DNA of 64,000 bases from Xylona heveae TC161 (GCF_001619985.1 NW_017264196.1:2046001-2110000), one strand, 5' to 3'; shown: positions 44,586 through 58,090, counted from the stretch's first letter. Notes: a model not told the origin generated them from the sequence alone. Numbers and translations are program-made.

Positions 44586-46524
44586 GTTCCCGAAAAGAGA
44601 GTCTTAAATAAATATAACAGCTCCAAGAAAAATAAGGAGAGACAGAAAATTCAACAGAGTCCAAAGGAGATGAAAGAAAATAGGTAATTGATCTGGAAAT
44701 CGTGCATTGAATTAAATAAAGAAGTGAGTATTTGGAATAAGACGGTCTCGAATAAATTATGGACCATTGGGCAAAAAAAATTACAAAAAAAATTGCCAAC
44801 ATCAACTTCAATTCTTTTGGAAAAATAAAACTAAAACATCAAATTAACTCAAGAAAAATATTGAATTTTTAAACACTGAAAAAGCCAATAAGGTAGAGTA
44901 TCTATCTCGACATTTCCTGGGTGGTTCATAACCGCGGGGCAGCGGAACCTCCCGAGCCGGCGATACCGAGGTGCGCAGGAGAGAACGGAACGAGGGGGGA
45001 GAAGTCAAGGTCCAATCGTCACACTAAGAAACTCGTTCATTAGCTTGTGAAAGTCAAAGCACCTCCCATGACTAAGAAGCTTAAGATGCATAAAATATCC
45101 CGAAGATAAAAACTGCGGACGTACTGTAGTTCTCTTTGACCATTTCTCTTTGCGACTGTAGAAGCTGGCACGCTTTCGCTGCTAGTGTCTCGTTGTGGTC
45201 AAGGTCCTCGGTCGATGATCGGGTTCAGTAGGGACGAAACGCCTGAGAAGTCACAGACACACAGCAAAATGGGCGAAACCAGTCTGATACGTCATCAGGC
45301 GGGAGACCAACGCAAGGTCCGAGAGTTACCGTCAGCCAGAGAGCACAGTACAACATCCCCCGCCTCATAGCTGTTGTCATTCGATAAGGCATCGCCGCGT
45401 CCCATCATTATTGCATGAGGATCATCGCTTTCCGGAGGATCTACCTTATCGCGCTGGCCTTCACAATCTGCATCAAGCAACACCTTTAAGCCGATGCTGC
45501 TGTGTGGCCTGACTCTGTGGAAGCCTCCTCGTCCTTGGAGAATATAATTCATACTGTATCTCTGTGTAGTGCCTGCAATCTGCTTTTGTTTGGTTTGACA
45601 TGAATTAAGTTATAATAATGCTGCATTGTTGTAGTTGGTGGGTCAAGATGGCAAGCTCAAAGATGTAGGTCTAGGCAGATAGTTCTTTGATATGCCAATA
45701 CTGTATGCAATGCAGCCGCCGTCTATAACTGCGGTATATTATCGCCTGATCCTTGACGTGTATGCCTTTGCGGATTGCATCTCATGCAACGGTCCTTTAT
45801 TGATAGGACATTTCTTTGTTGCTTCTACTTTGCCTATTCAAATCCTGCCATTGTTCTTCCAGAGAAGCAAAGGAAGGACTAGCAGAAGAAGCCCATTCAT
45901 GGCTTCTTGTGAGCCACGCTTAACCATTGTTTAGCTTGCTTTCTACCCAAAACTAACTTTCGCCCGCAAAAACTGTCTCCCTCTGCTTCTCCCACCCCAC
46001 CGCCTTGCAAGACCAGGTTCTAGTTCCTCTCACATCACACACACTGGCCCTGCGAAACTCCCACGCACTCCCACCCACATACGTACCTCTCGTCCAACAC
46101 TCCACCGAAATCTTCTTCGTTTTCTCCCTCATCGTATAGTGACGACGTTCTTTTGCTCAAAATATTTCCCAACAATCGTTGCCGCAAATCCCCAGCTGCG
46201 GTCGCTTACCGAAAGAGTCTATCGAACCGACGAACGGGATTCGCGCTTAATCCAAGCACAACGGGACTTGCCTGAACCAGCGGGTTCCCCCATCTCATCC
46301 ATCAGCTACCCAAACCATACTTCCCCCCCATCGTAAGGCTCGAAGAGCCTCATCTTACCTCAATTTAGCCCGTTCCGACCAAGAATATTTCTTCGACTTG
46401 CCTGATCGACCATTCCTCGCTCGCCGGCATCGATTGAATTGATTTTTCCCGCAAACATAGGAGTCACGACCGACCGACCCACGGCGCAGAGGTTGAATAT
46501 TCTCTCCGTGGGCTACAAAGAAAG
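44586..46524. other. Divergent intergenic region upstream of the PP2A B55 gene
   Basis: About 1.9 kb between divergent genes. 44590-44900 is AT-rich. 45950-46140 is C/T-rich and 46140-46520 looks like a long 5' leader, so the B55 mRNA may have a large untranslated region with small upstream frames. No domain-bearing frame is seen. Confidence 0.45.
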
Positions 46525-48481
46525 ATGGTGGACGGAGAAGGCACGCCCACGTGGAAATTCACGCAGTAAGTCCACAAATGCCCTTGTGCACCCTTTTGTG
46601 TGAGGAGCTTGAAGCTCTGCTTGCCAGCCGTCATGGAAGACGTGGAGAGAAGGCGGGATGGCGGAGCACGTCCGAGCTATGACGAACTACCTTATGCATA
46701 TCCACATTATGACGAGTTTCATATCTTGGGCGGCATGGGTGCTAATCATCCTTTGATAGATGCTTCGGAGATAAAGGAGATGTGGAAGACATTACTGAAG
46801 GTTCGTAATACCTCATTCTGACAGCTTTCCCATTTTTTCTCTGCTTCCTTTCCTGCTGCTGCTCCCGCCGCCCCACTATGTACTTGGGTGGGATGACCAG
46901 CTGACGCCTTCTGTAGCGGATATTATCTCTACAGTCGAATTCGATCACACCGGCAATTATCTAGCAACCGGAGACAAAGGTGGAAGGGTGGTTCTGTTTG
47001 AGAGAAATGAAACTGTAAGCTTCATCCATACTTGGCCGCCACCTACAAGCAAGAGATACGTCATGGCTAACTACCAACTTCACAACTAGAAAAAAACCTG
47101 TGAATACAAATTTCATACCGAATTTCAATCACACGAACCCGAGTTTGACTATCTGAAGTCGCTCGAGATTGAAGAAAAAATCAACAAAATTAAATGGTGT
47201 CGGCGACAAAATGCCTCGCATTTCCTCCTCTCGACCAACGATAAGACCATAAAGCTATGGAAGGTCTTTGAGAAATCTCTTAAGGTTGTGGCCGAGAACA
47301 ACCTTTCACAGGACCTGACACCTGGTGGCGTCGGCGGTGGTGGTGCCCTCCGACCTCATCCTAATGTCCATTTCCCATCTGCATCGTCATTGAAGCTTCC
47401 CCGACTAACGCATCATGACACTGTTGTCGCCGCCGTCCCTCGGCGAACGTACGCCAATGCACATGCCTACCACATCAACAGCATATCCGTCAACAGTGAC
47501 GGCGAAACGTTTATCAGTAGTGACGACCTCCGGATCAATCTCTGGAACCTCAATATCCAAGATCAGAGCTTCAATATTGTCGACATCAAGCCCGCTAACA
47601 TGGAGGAACTCACCGAGGTCATTACGGCTGCCGAGTTCCACCCGCTGAGCTGCAACTGGTTCATGTATGCCAGCTCCAAGGGAACCATAAAGCTTGCCGA
47701 CATGCGGGAGAGCGCTCTCTGCGATAACCACGCCAAGAGTGAGATTCTATTCCCCAGCGTCCTCGCTGAACCCTTTTCACTGATGAAATCTTGTAGTGTT
47801 TGAGCAAGAGGAAGATCCCTCAAATCGATCATTCTTCTCGGAAATCATTTCCTCCATTTCTGATGTTCGATTCTCGCACGATGGTCGCTACATTCTCTCC
47901 CGTGACTACTTGACTGTCAAGATCTGGGACATCAACATGGAACGGCAACCCGTCAAGACGATCCCCATTCACGAGCACCTCCGGCCCCGGTTATGCGATA
48001 CGTATGAGAATGATAGTATTTTTGACAAGTTCGAGGTTGTCTTCTCTGGCGACGCTAAGAATGTCATGACCGGTAGCTACAATAATAATTTCATGATTTA
48101 TCCTACAGACCCGGAGAAGGAGTTGGAGGTGGTCCTGCAGGCAGACAAATCCGCCTTCAAAGCCAAGAAGGTGGGCGTGCCGACGCCGATCAACTCAAGC
48201 TCGAGCCCGACAAACAGCAAAAAGGGGGGTTCCCGTGCTGGCAGCCCGGCTGCTGGTGCCGGCGGCCAGGGTGGTCGGATGCGGAAAGAGACGGACGCGG
48301 ATCAGATCGACTTCAACAAGAAGATTTTACACATGAGCTGGCACCCGTACGAGGACAGCATCGCCATTGCGGCGACGAACAATGTAAGTTTCGTATCCAT
48401 TTTGTGACACACTCCTGCGGTATCTGTTTGTCTCCTGCTAACCGTTGCTGTTTGTAGCTATTTGTCTTTTCGGCACTGTAG
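46525..48481 (+). CDS. CDC55: Protein phosphatase 2A regulatory subunit B (B55/Cdc55)
   Basis: Six exons, 46525-46565, 46760-46800, 46917-47014, 47090-47738, 47797-48383 and 48458-48481, give 479 residues. The two tiny 41-nt exons encode [14 protein letters not shown] and [13 protein letters not shown], and join in frame to [22 protein letters not shown]40 blades follow, with [36 protein letters not shown] and [18 protein letters not shown] characteristic of B55. A Ser/Gly-rich insert lies at about residues 405-440 ([20 protein letters not shown]), before [20 protein letters not shown]. The last exon encodes just LFVFSAL. B55 directs PP2A to substrates controlling mitosis, morphogenesis and stress responses. 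Confidence 0.96.
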
Positions 48482-50454
48482 ATGGCGGCTCGCCCGAGGC
48501 ATCATGCCGGTCATGTGGGACGGCGTTGCGCGTTGTCATTTGGTCTCTTAATTGCATTACTGTTATGCCACTTTTCCTTCTGATCATTCACCTGAGCATA
48601 CACACAACGTCCGATACGGGAGCGAGCACGAAAGCCGGAATGTTGCGGTCTGCCTCCAGAGGCACAAGCTTTGAATCAAAATAATACGAGAGGCAAACAA
48701 TGGTACCAAGCTCATCGGGCTCATAGATGGACTGCGGCCACCCTGTCTCCGATGCCTGATGGGGTCTTATGGATTGACTTGCCTCGACACGATTGGCCGT
48801 ATCTCAGACGCGCATCGTTCCGTGTTGTCTCGTTAGAGCAAAGGTCATTTGGGGCAAGTCAGTCCCAGCGCGAAGACGAGTTGCGCACGGAGTGCGCTTT
48901 TCAGTTATGAGCGAGGAATAGCGAAGCGGTGCGATGCTTGAGTTTTCTTAGAGGCGTGGGGGGCTCATCTTAAGAATTTTAAGAAATCAAAGTTTGACAA
49001 AATGGCAGGACGATTATGAACATCAAATGTAGACTGATATCGTTATGTTGTAAACATGCGCTGGCAATTGTCTGGAATGGGCTCTGAGGCGATGCAATCA
49101 TGGACTGGACTCAAAGTAGACAAAACCGATATTGCATAACCCAAAGAACGGAACCGTAGACGGCAGGAAGGATATCGAAAAGGGACGAGGGGACGAGGTG
49201 AGGCAGGAATTGCGTTGGAAAGTTAATGCTTTGGTTGATGCTTTGGTTTGTGACTACATATGGTCCTGATCCCTGCCGGGTGAGTGAGCAGCCTGCAGCT
49301 ACGGGCCGTCCGGGCCCTGGACAATGATGTGCCGGTACCGACGATGGAGGGGCAAAACAAGGAGCTTCGGGGGCTAAAAACACTTGAGACATGACTAGAG
49401 GGCGCGATCGCCACCCCTGAAATGATGAATTTTCAACATTTTATGACCAATTGAATAGAATAAACTCAATAATTTGTATAGACGGAAAGAGTCTTCTGAC
49501 ATCATTGCCATCATGGTGATGGATATCAGTCATTAGTTAGATGAATATCTTGAAGCTGCAGCGTTAGATCCGTTATGCGTAGAGGCGCCACCTTATCCGG
49601 CACAAATAAAGCACAGACTGTCAACTATGGCCTTCCCACTGCCTTTCTTTAACTGACCTCGTCCCGGCTGGCTTTCGGAGGGGTTCCCGTTCTGGAACTG
49701 GCCGAGTGCTTAACTGTAAGGATCCCTACTGCTTACCCGACCCGCGTCATAGTGGTCACCCCGTCGATCATCGCTTGCTATGTATAACTAACCCATTACT
49801 CACCCTTGCTCGTCTTCATTGACACACACCCACACACACACACGTGCCCATACCGGATTCCTGTTGTCGTTGGTCACCTTGCTTGTCTCGTCTTGTCTCG
49901 TGTTTGGGATTTTGCAATGCCGGCTGGTCCCCTTTCCGCACTGACCAATTAGTAAAGGGAAAATCCTTATCCAGGTGAGTAGCCAACTATTACGGTCAAG
50001 GTCAAAGCAAGAAGGGGAAAGAGGGTCACACTATGGACTTCCCTTCCTTGCCGGGCAATCTGCCATGCAGTGAAGCTCGTGATTCTCTCTTTTCCCCAGA
50101 CAATTGCTCCTTCCGTGCCCCGCCAGTCTATTTTGTTCTGCCATCACTCTTTCCTTTCTTCGTTTTCCTTTGCGGGCCCAGGCCGCTCTGGCACTGCGAA
50201 GTGCAGCTCTTGTGCATTGCGTTGCTCGTGCGTGCATCCTCTCGCGTGCTTGTTGCCAGAGATCATTGTGTCTACACCATAGACATATTCTAGGCATGGG
50301 CCGATAATTGATCATTCCTACCTGCCGTTGGATGGCCTCTTAACCCCACACCTTCCGAGTATTCTACGCTGTTGCCCGTAAACAACCCAGAACATTATAT
50401 CCACCAAAACGCATCGAGTGGCTTCCGCAGCATATTGCACCACGCGTCGACATC
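48482..50454. other. Intergenic region between PP2A B55 and the transporter gene
   Basis: About 2 kb with no supported gene. A CA microsatellite lies at about 49822-49843, followed by two CTTGTCTCG words near 49885. 50040-50440 is probably the transporter 5' leader. The short frames on both strands lack domains and mutually overlap. I looked for tRNA-like A and B boxes here and found none. Confidence 0.45.
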
Positions 50455-52107
50455 ATGGCCAGGAGCCGCCGGGCTAACCTCCTCTCCCCTAGTGCAATGA
50501 CGACTGCGCAGATCCAGCGCCGCCGAAGTGCCCAGCATGGCCTTCCGTCCGGTGCGGGCTTCGACGGACTTCCGCAGACGCCCAAGGAGATCAATGCGGC
50601 ACCCTCACTTGAGAATGCGCAGGCGGCAAGACGACAGATTGGCCGACTCAGCATTAGCAATGCCATGAGCTTTGCCAATGCCGTTCTGCACACTACCATT
50701 CCCGCATGGTTTAATATTGGTGTTATGGTTGCGTGGATATTTGGAGGATGCTGCTCGAATGTCAGTGGAAATTCCTCTTCTGCTTCATTGAGCCCCATGG
50801 CACGCCAATCTTGCATTGAGCTTGGGTCATGTCCGGAGCGTCGCGGACATTCATCTCATAGGAACATTTCGAGCTAATGGAATATACGAGTTAGGTTTTC
50901 GCGTTGGAGGCAATTGTGAAGTGAGTTTTTGAAGCATAATATTGAGGGAGCATGTAGCTCCGAGAGGCACAGAAGCTGACTATTAACAGGGAAGAGCCAG
51001 ACAGCGGTAATTGACCCTCAATGCGATTTTCCGACGCGCATGTACGACAGTGCTTTACTGACGCTTCTGTCGCATTTGTACAGGTCTTCTCATGACCCTT
51101 GCCCAATTTATCCTTACTGCTCTGTTTAGTGTCCGCCACCAGTTCACCCTTTCAAATCCACCCTTTTTTCTCAAGTCCAGAGCTGTTCCCCTTCGTCGAT
51201 GGCTCGTCAGCATCGCTTTGTTCTTCTCAGTCAATGTAATGAACAATTTTGCCTTTGGATATGACATCTCTGTGCCTGTACATATCATTCTTCGAAGCGG
51301 TGGCAGCGTCACTACTTTGCTGGCGGGGTGGCTCTGGGGAAAGCGCTTCACAAAGCTCCAAGTGCTCTCTGTCATGATTTTGACTGTGGGAGTCATCATC
51401 TCAGCCATGGCCGACGCACAAGCAAAGGTACGATACTATGTGTTTTTCGAAGTGGCGCACTTTTCCTTCGTGTGTCCATATGTTCTAACTTTTCTTTCTA
51501 GGGCAAAATAAATTCCGAACACTCAAGCCACGGCCGCTCGTTTGCAACAGGTCTGGTTCTGCTCTTGATCGCCCAGATTCTCAGCGCCATCATGGGTCTT
51601 TATACGCAAGCTACCTATGCCAAGTACGGTTCACATTGGCGCGAAAATATGTTTTATAGCCACTTTTTGTCTATTCCCCTCTTCTTCCCTTGGCACGTCT
51701 CGCTGCGCGAACAATTCTCCCGTCTATCGTCCTCGCGACCTATCTCTCTTGCATCGTTGTTTCCATCAGCTCTTGTCGAAAAGCAACCTGCGCTTCAAAA
51801 GCTACCTTCAGTCCCGCTTCAGCTCGCTCTGCTGGCAGTGAATTCTCTCACGCAATACGCTTGCATCAAGGGGGTGAACTTGCTGGCTGGCCGATCCTCC
51901 GCACTAACGGTCACTATTGTGCTTAATATTCGCAAATTGACGAGTTTAATGCTGAGTATCTGGCTCTTTGGAAACAACTTGGCCCCTGGTGTCCTTTTGG
52001 GTGCAATCGTTGTGTTTGCTGCTGGCGGATTATATGGTTGGGAGAGCCAGCGCGCCAAATCGAAAGAGGAAAAGGGAGGCAAAGAGGACAGCAAAAAGAA
52101 ACAATGA
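50455..52107 (+). CDS. YEA4: UAA-family nucleotide-sugar transporter (Yea4/SLC35B4-like)
   Basis: Five exons, 50455-50760, 50895-50920, 50990-51006, 51084-51427 and 51502-52107, give 432 residues. Exons 2 and 3 are only 26 and 17 nt (VFALEAIVK and EEPDSG). About ten membrane helices follow a polar, Ser/Arg-rich N terminus of about 75 residues. Family blocks include LLMTLAQFILTALFSVRH, RWLVSIALFFSVNVMNNFAF, the DISVPVHIILRSGGSVTTLL stretch, KLQVLSVMILTVGVIISAMA, and GRSSALTVTIVLNIRKLTSL near the end. The C-terminal tail is Lys/Glu-rich (QRAKSKEEKGGKEDSKKKQ), possibly for ER retrieval. The closest characterised relatives carry UDP-GlcNAc or UDP-xylose into the ER or Golgi; substrate is inferred only by family. 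Confidence 0.88.
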
Positions 52108-52543
52108 CTATTTCTCTCTTCTTCAAAATGTTTGGGCCATGGCGTCCAGCCCTATCGGTGCTGCGCCTTCGTCTCTTTATTGGCCTCTCTACGAGCGAAT
52201 TTGCATACGGTCTCCTCGTACGATGCCATTCTAGACTTCATTTTCAATTCATAAGACTGACAGTCTTGCATAGATCAATAACAATGGCAAAACCATAGAT
52301 GATTGAAGCTGCATTTCTAATTTTCTCGCTGCATGTTTTTAGTATTTGACGACCATTACTTATGTAAATCCGGAAAGCGCCTTTGAAAACATCCTTTCTC
52401 ATATTTTAATCCGCATTACCAGATTCCTAGTAGCAAGGGCAAAACTTTTTGGTATCCTCAACCTTCCAATTACCGATCACGCCCCAATTTTCTAAAAAAT
52501 CTGCATTACCATCATCATTATATCCGACGTAAGATGTCGTTTT
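52108..52543. other. Convergent 3' flanks
   Basis: 436 bp between two convergent stop codons, AT-rich towards the right. No coding sequence is supported. Confidence 0.55.
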
Positions 52544-54728
52544 TCAGTAACCAAAATCCTCATAAATAATCCTCTCACCCGCCAACCAATTCAACACTGC
52601 GCTTTTGAGCCTTGGACCTACGCACATATACCATTCATTTACTTCTTCTTCTTCTTCTCCTCCCTTTTCAGCGTCGGCAGCGCTCAGCTCATCTACGTCT
52701 CTTTTCTCAAGTCTTCTCAACTCGACCTTGACGCCGCTCTGCATGACCTGTTGAAGACTCTTTCTGTCTTCCTTGGTCTCGATATCCGTCTCGGCTTTAC
52801 CTGTCAGAAACAATTGGACGACTCCAGGATGGACAAGCAGTTCTGGATACCGCCGAAATGTGTCTGCCACGAGACCGATATCTTTGATGGAAATAGACCA
52901 TAGCAGGCGCAGGCGACGGGAGTCAATGAAGGGCAGTTGGCCGAGTAAGGGGGTGATTCCGATGCCGCCGGCGATGAATGGAATAATCGCGTGGGACACG
53001 GACTGGGAATGAGAATTGGGAGAATAGGGAGAATCGGGAGAGTGAGGAACTGAATCATAACTAGTTGCAAAGCTAAAGTCTCCGCCAAACCCCTTCAATG
53101 GAATCTTGTATTCCGTCTTGGTTCGCTTTGCGCGTGCGGCTTGATCGAAGAGATAGCTTGTCACGCGCCCTACTCTTCTGATGGTCAGCTCGAATTCTGT
53201 GTCGTCTTGAGGAAGGACAGGAGGAAGAGGACCGGTGGCGGCGCTTCTGGTGGTTCTGGCGGGTCCGGGTGCCTTTGAGGATTTGTTTCGGCCGAGGCTC
53301 GGCGGACTGGAGATGGTAAATGTTCGCATGTAGTCGTCGTTTAAGGACCTGGGGTCGTCGTCGCGCATGTGGCTGTATCCAATGTCGAGGTCGTCCGCGA
53401 ACGACAGGGCCGCGTATTGGCCTGGTTTCCACGGCGCGTGGACTGCAGAAGGGTCTTGGATTTTGAAGCGGAATCTCGAAATGGTGGGTGTTAGCCGCTC
53501 GGAGTTTATGAGCGTTGCGTAGGTGCTGGGTTGTTGTGTAGCGCCTCCTTCTGAGCCTAATTCTGTTCCTGCGGTGTGTTTCTCGGTCGTGGCAAATCGA
53601 ACATTTGGATTGTATGGAGATGGCTCTCCCACAATACCCCGGAAGGAGAGGCCATTCTGGACGAACCGTGAAGACGTGATTGTTACTTTGACGGCTAGGT
53701 TCGATCGAGGCAGTATTGCGGCTGCGTCGTGGCCGATAAGGACCTCGGTTCGTCCAGTCAGATAGATTGCGTCCCCGGTATCAAAATCCGGAATGGCTAG
53801 TCCTGCGAGTGGTGTCGTTTGGAGATTTCCTAGCGTCTGGTAGAGTCTGTTCCCAGAGTACTCGGGGTAGACAATGACAGCGCCGGATGGATCGTTGGAT
53901 AGCACTCGCACAAACCCTGGCGGTCCGCCACGGTGGTTTGTGTCCATGTCATGGCTTCCGTGCGAGGAGGAGATGAAGAATAGATCTGCCTTGGAGAGTA
54001 ATGAAATTGCCTGTGGTGATAGTTGTGGTGAGTCGGATATCAGCTTTGGAGTTGGTGTAGCTGGTTGAATTTGTTTTTTGTTGAGATATTTTGGACAGTT
54101 ACCTGAGATGGATTGTCAGTATAGGTTTTCAAGAGCTAATTGAACGGTAGACCTCGTCGTATATAATGCATGCTGGAAGTTTCATGTGTTTTGAGCATTA
54201 CTGCAAAGGAAAAGAAGAGAACTTACCTAAACTTTCATCTATCCGCACAGCTAATTGCAATTGCCCTATTGCGTTTGTTTCTCTTGCTCCATGCTCCTCA
54301 AAGGCTTGAAGTGAGCCGGCAATCATTTTGCCATAGAGTTTCACTCGCATTCGATGCTCAAGATCAATGGCCAGGCCACCAATCATTATTCCATCTTTTC
54401 CAGGCTGAACTACTTCCCCATCATCCCGTCCCTTCAAAAGTGATTCAATCACAGGGTCATCTTTCTTATCCACAAGTGTGCTGATTCCAATTATTGAACT
54501 TCCAATGGGTCGAGCAAATCCGGCTTCTCCGCCAAGTATAGTCGTCCATGGCCGCTTCTTTGCGTCAAGTGTTCCGAGAGCGACCAATGGAGACCTTTGG
54601 GTCATATAGCCTGCTCCGGGGGAGAGAAAAGGTGAGCTGGGGTTGTCTTGATCAGGCACGTGCATGAGCTTGTGCATCTGATTCTCACCCTCATGCCAGG
54701 GCATACTTTCAGTCATATAGAATGCCAT
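52544..54728 (-). CDS. PNPOx-like flavin domain fused to ferredoxin-reductase-like domain
   Basis: Two exons, 54227-54728 and 52544-54102, give 686 residues. The N-terminal half is a pyridoxamine-phosphate-oxidase-like split barrel: MPWHEGENQMHKLMHVP, QRSPLVALGTLDAKKRPWTT, IGGLAIDLEHRMRVKLYGKM, then SKADLFFISSSHGSHDMDTN and GGPPGFVRVL. The C-terminal half is ferredoxin-NADP-reductase-like: RFRFKIQDP with WKPGQYAALSF, the flavin motif RTFTISS at about 427-433, and the nucleotide-binding AGGIGITPLL at about 546. It ends CVGPRLKSAVLNWLAGE. Long low-complexity loops interrupt the reductase domain (SRNKSS- and PHSPDSPYSPNS-type). An upstream ATG at 54776 is possible; MAFYMTESMPW at 54728 is preferred by family style. 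Substrate unknown. Confidence 0.88.
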
Positions 54729-55413
54729 ATTGGTAGGGAATACTGGAACAAAAAGAATTGAGCATCGATATTTCACATTTTCAATGAGTCTCAGAGGAAT
54801 AGCTGCTCTCTATAAATACTTGATGGAGTTTCAATTCATTCCAAATATCTCAAATAGTCTGTATCGTTATAAGTAACCTATTGTCATCAATTGGAGATAG
54901 TAATCATGAGCACCCGTGGTTTGGGAATCTGGAGTTGGAGGGGCGGATATTCCTTCCGCGGGCCATTCTCGGGTGGAATGACTAATCAGATCTCCCAGCG
55001 GCTGCCGAAGTAGCTCCTACGCTAATATTTGCAGAAACGATACTTTGATGATTCAGGTACTTCCTTTGTAACGGTTTATGCAGTGGGAGCACAAGTACCG
55101 TACTTCCAGAAGAGTCTCAAACCTTGACTTGGCGCCTCACATCAAAATACTGGAACTCGTTTCTGGTATCCAAACATCCACACCTCAGGCATCCTAATAG
55201 GCAGGACCTGCGCCGAGTCTATACGAACCCCATTTTCCACTATCGCGTTTCATCCTTTCTTTTCACCATCTGGCGTCTTGGAACCTTTTCATTTTTGCGG
55301 TCACACGTTAGCAGACTTCTCGTAGTCCTCGGAAAAGTCGGACAGACCTTCGTTGCCCCCTTCTTTCCACCCTCAGGAAGTGCTTCGTCCTCAGACAGCA
55401 ACGGTTCGTGAAG
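54729..55413. promoter_or_regulatory. Divergent promoter region of the flavoprotein gene and VPS1
   Basis: 685 bp between divergent starts. The half next to 54729 is AT-rich. The half next to VPS1 (55100-55413) has the CT-rich composition of a 5' leader. No separate gene is supported. Confidence 0.5.
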
Positions 55414-58090
55414 ATGGCCTCCCTGGGAGAAGATCTCCTCGGCATTGTCAATAAGCTGCAGGACTTGGTCTTTAACACCATTGGCAATGACTCGTTGGAC
55501 CTTCCGCAAATTGTATGGCCCGCCATCTATTGAGCATTCGCGCTCCACCTTTTCGATGCGGCGAATGACTTGCTAATACATGCAACAGGTCGTAGTGGGA
55601 TCACAATCATCGGGAAAGTCGTCGGTAATTGAGAATATTGTTGGCAGGGATTTCCTTCCTCGAGGAAGCGGCATTGTCACCCGACGACCCCTCATCCTGC
55701 AGTTGATAAACGTTCCGAGCGAGAGAGATGACCGGCCAGAGGGCGATGAAATTCATGTGCCTCACACTGCGGCCAGCGTCGATGGCCAAGGCGAGTGGGC
55801 AGAATTTCATCACCGTCCGGGCCAACAATTTCACGATTTTGGTGATGTGAAGCGGGAGATTGAAAATGAGACTGCTCGGATAGCTGGTAACAACAAGGGT
55901 ATCAACCGGCAACCGATCAACCTTAAGATCTATTCCCCCCACGTTCTCAACCTCACCTTGGTCGATCTTCCTGGTCTGACAAAGGTAAGTGGAAGCTATA
56001 GTATTACGCCTTACGGGACAAATCTAACAATATACTTATCCAGGTGCCCATTGGCGATCAGCCATCCGACATCGAGAAGCAGACACGAACCCTTATTTCC
56101 GAATATATTGCAAAGCCCAATAGTATCATCCTTGCTGTCTCCCCTGCCAACGTTGACCTTGTCAACTCTGAGGCATTGAAGCTCGCCCGCCATGTTGATC
56201 CTATGGGCCGCCGAACCATTGGTGTCCTGACCAAGCTGGATCTTATGGATCACGGCACCAACGCGCTTGATATCCTCTCCGGACGTGTATATCCTCTGAA
56301 ACTGGGATTCATCGGTGTGGTAAACAGATCACAGCAGGATATTCAGGGCAACAAGTCGCTCTCCGATGCGTTGCAGGCTGAGCGCGATTTCTTCAGGCAC
56401 CACCCGGCGTATCGAAACATGGCGAACCGATGCGGCACTCAGTTTTTGGCCAAGAGCCTGAACTCGACTCTCATGGCTCACATTCGTGAGCGCCTACCCG
56501 ACATCAAGGCTCGTCTCAATACGTTGATGGGCCAGACCCAACAAGAGCTGGCCAGCTACGGCGATATGCAATTCAGCGGCAAGGAGCACCGTGGTTCTCT
56601 GATTCTGCAACTCATGACCAGATTCGCAAACTCTTTCATCGCTTCAATCGATGGTACTTCGTCGGAGATTTCCACGCGTGAGCTCTGTGGTGGCGCCAGG
56701 ATTTATTACATATTCAACTCCGTCTTTGGCAACTCGCTCGAAACCATTGACCCTACTACCAACCTCTCAGTATTGGACATTCGGACCGCGATTCGAAATT
56801 CCACCGGACCTCGGCCCAGTCTCTTCGTGCCCGAACTCGCCTTTGATCTCCTCGTCAAGCCGCAAATTAAGATGCTTGACATCCCCAGCCAGCGTTGCGT
56901 TGAGCTCGTTTATGAGGAGCTGATTAAGATTTGCCATACGTGCGGCTCAGCTGTAAGTCTTATCACCTCGCCTCATGACTTATCCCTCACCCCCTTTTTG
57001 CCTTTACTCATCTAATCAGAACCAGGAACTATCTCGTTTCCCTCGCCTGCAAGCTAAATTAATTGAAGTCGTTTCCGACCTCTTGCGTGAACGGTTAGGG
57101 CCATGCTCTGGCTATGTCGAATCGCTCATTGCTATTCAGCGGGCATATATCAATACGAATCACCCCAACTTCCTCGGTGCTGCGGCTGCCATGTCGTCGG
57201 TTATCAACGACAAGAACGAGAAGGAGAAGAAGGCTCAGGCCGCCCTCGCGGAGGAGAAGCGCAAGCAAGAGCGGAGACGATTAAAGGAGGCAGACACCGT
57301 CAATGGTGCCGGAGGACCGGATGATGACGAGGATGGTCCGGAGGAGAAGCCTCAGTCGTTGCCTGTCCGCCATCGCGCGTCAAAGGCTACCAGGAGCATG
57401 TCTCCTGCAGTTGGCCGTGGCTTCGAGAATGGCCATAGCTCGATCGCTGCTTCCCTGAACGGAAACCAGGGCACTGGCAGTGCCAAGGACAGCTTCCTGA
57501 ACTATTTCTTTGGAAAAGATGGCAGTGGAATCGCTACGCCCACTGGAAACGCTGCTTCAACGATGCTCGGTCAGAGACATGTCAGCAACCACCTTGAGCC
57601 TTCTATTGCGCAGAGCATTCGCCGTGGCGAGACGAAGATTGAGCGTCCAGCTCCTGTGCAAGCCGTTCAAGACGACTTCGACTTCCCAGCCCCGATGGCT
57701 GATGATAACCCCTTCGTAAGTAACTTTTCGTGTAAAATTTTAAGAGGCGTTATTGAGCTAACCTCATTTCCCCCTTAGCCCGGCGAAGAGACTCCAGCGT
57801 TGACTGAGCGTGAGGCCCTCGAGACTGAGCTTATTCGTCGCCTTATCTCATCGTACTTCAACATTGTTCGCGAAACTATCGCCGACCAAGTCCCCAAGGC
57901 TGTCATGCACCTTCTTGTCAACCACTCCAAGGATGTGGTTCAGAATCGGCTTGTTAGCGAGCTCTACAAGGAAGACCTTTTCCAGGACCTGCTCTATGAA
58001 GACGACGCCATCAAGGCCGAGCGCGAGAAATGCGAGAAGCTCCTTTCGACCTATCGCGAGGCCGCCAAGATTGTTGGCGAGGTCTTGTAA
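55414..58090 (+). CDS. VPS1: Dynamin-like GTPase Vps1
   Basis: Five exons, 55414-55512, 55589-55984, 56044-56952, 57020-57715 and 57779-58090, give 803 residues. The first exon encodes [18 protein letters not shown] up to LDLPQI, and the second opens with the P-loop (GSQSSGKSS, from residue 37). The GTPase switch and base motifs are [17 protein letters not shown] (from about 159) and TKLDLMD (228-234). The middle domain/stalk and the GTPase effector domain ([36 protein letters not shown]) are intact. The linker between them, about residues 525-690, is long and disordered with Arg/Glu- and Ser-rich patches ([14 protein letters not shown]). Vps1 acts in vacuolar sorting and in fission of peroxisomes and endosomes. 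Confidence 0.96.

Noticed and set aside
49600-49860. Possible tRNA gene in the long intergenic region
   Set aside because: No A-box and B-box pair with a cloverleaf fold was found. The same holds for the other intergenic regions I read.
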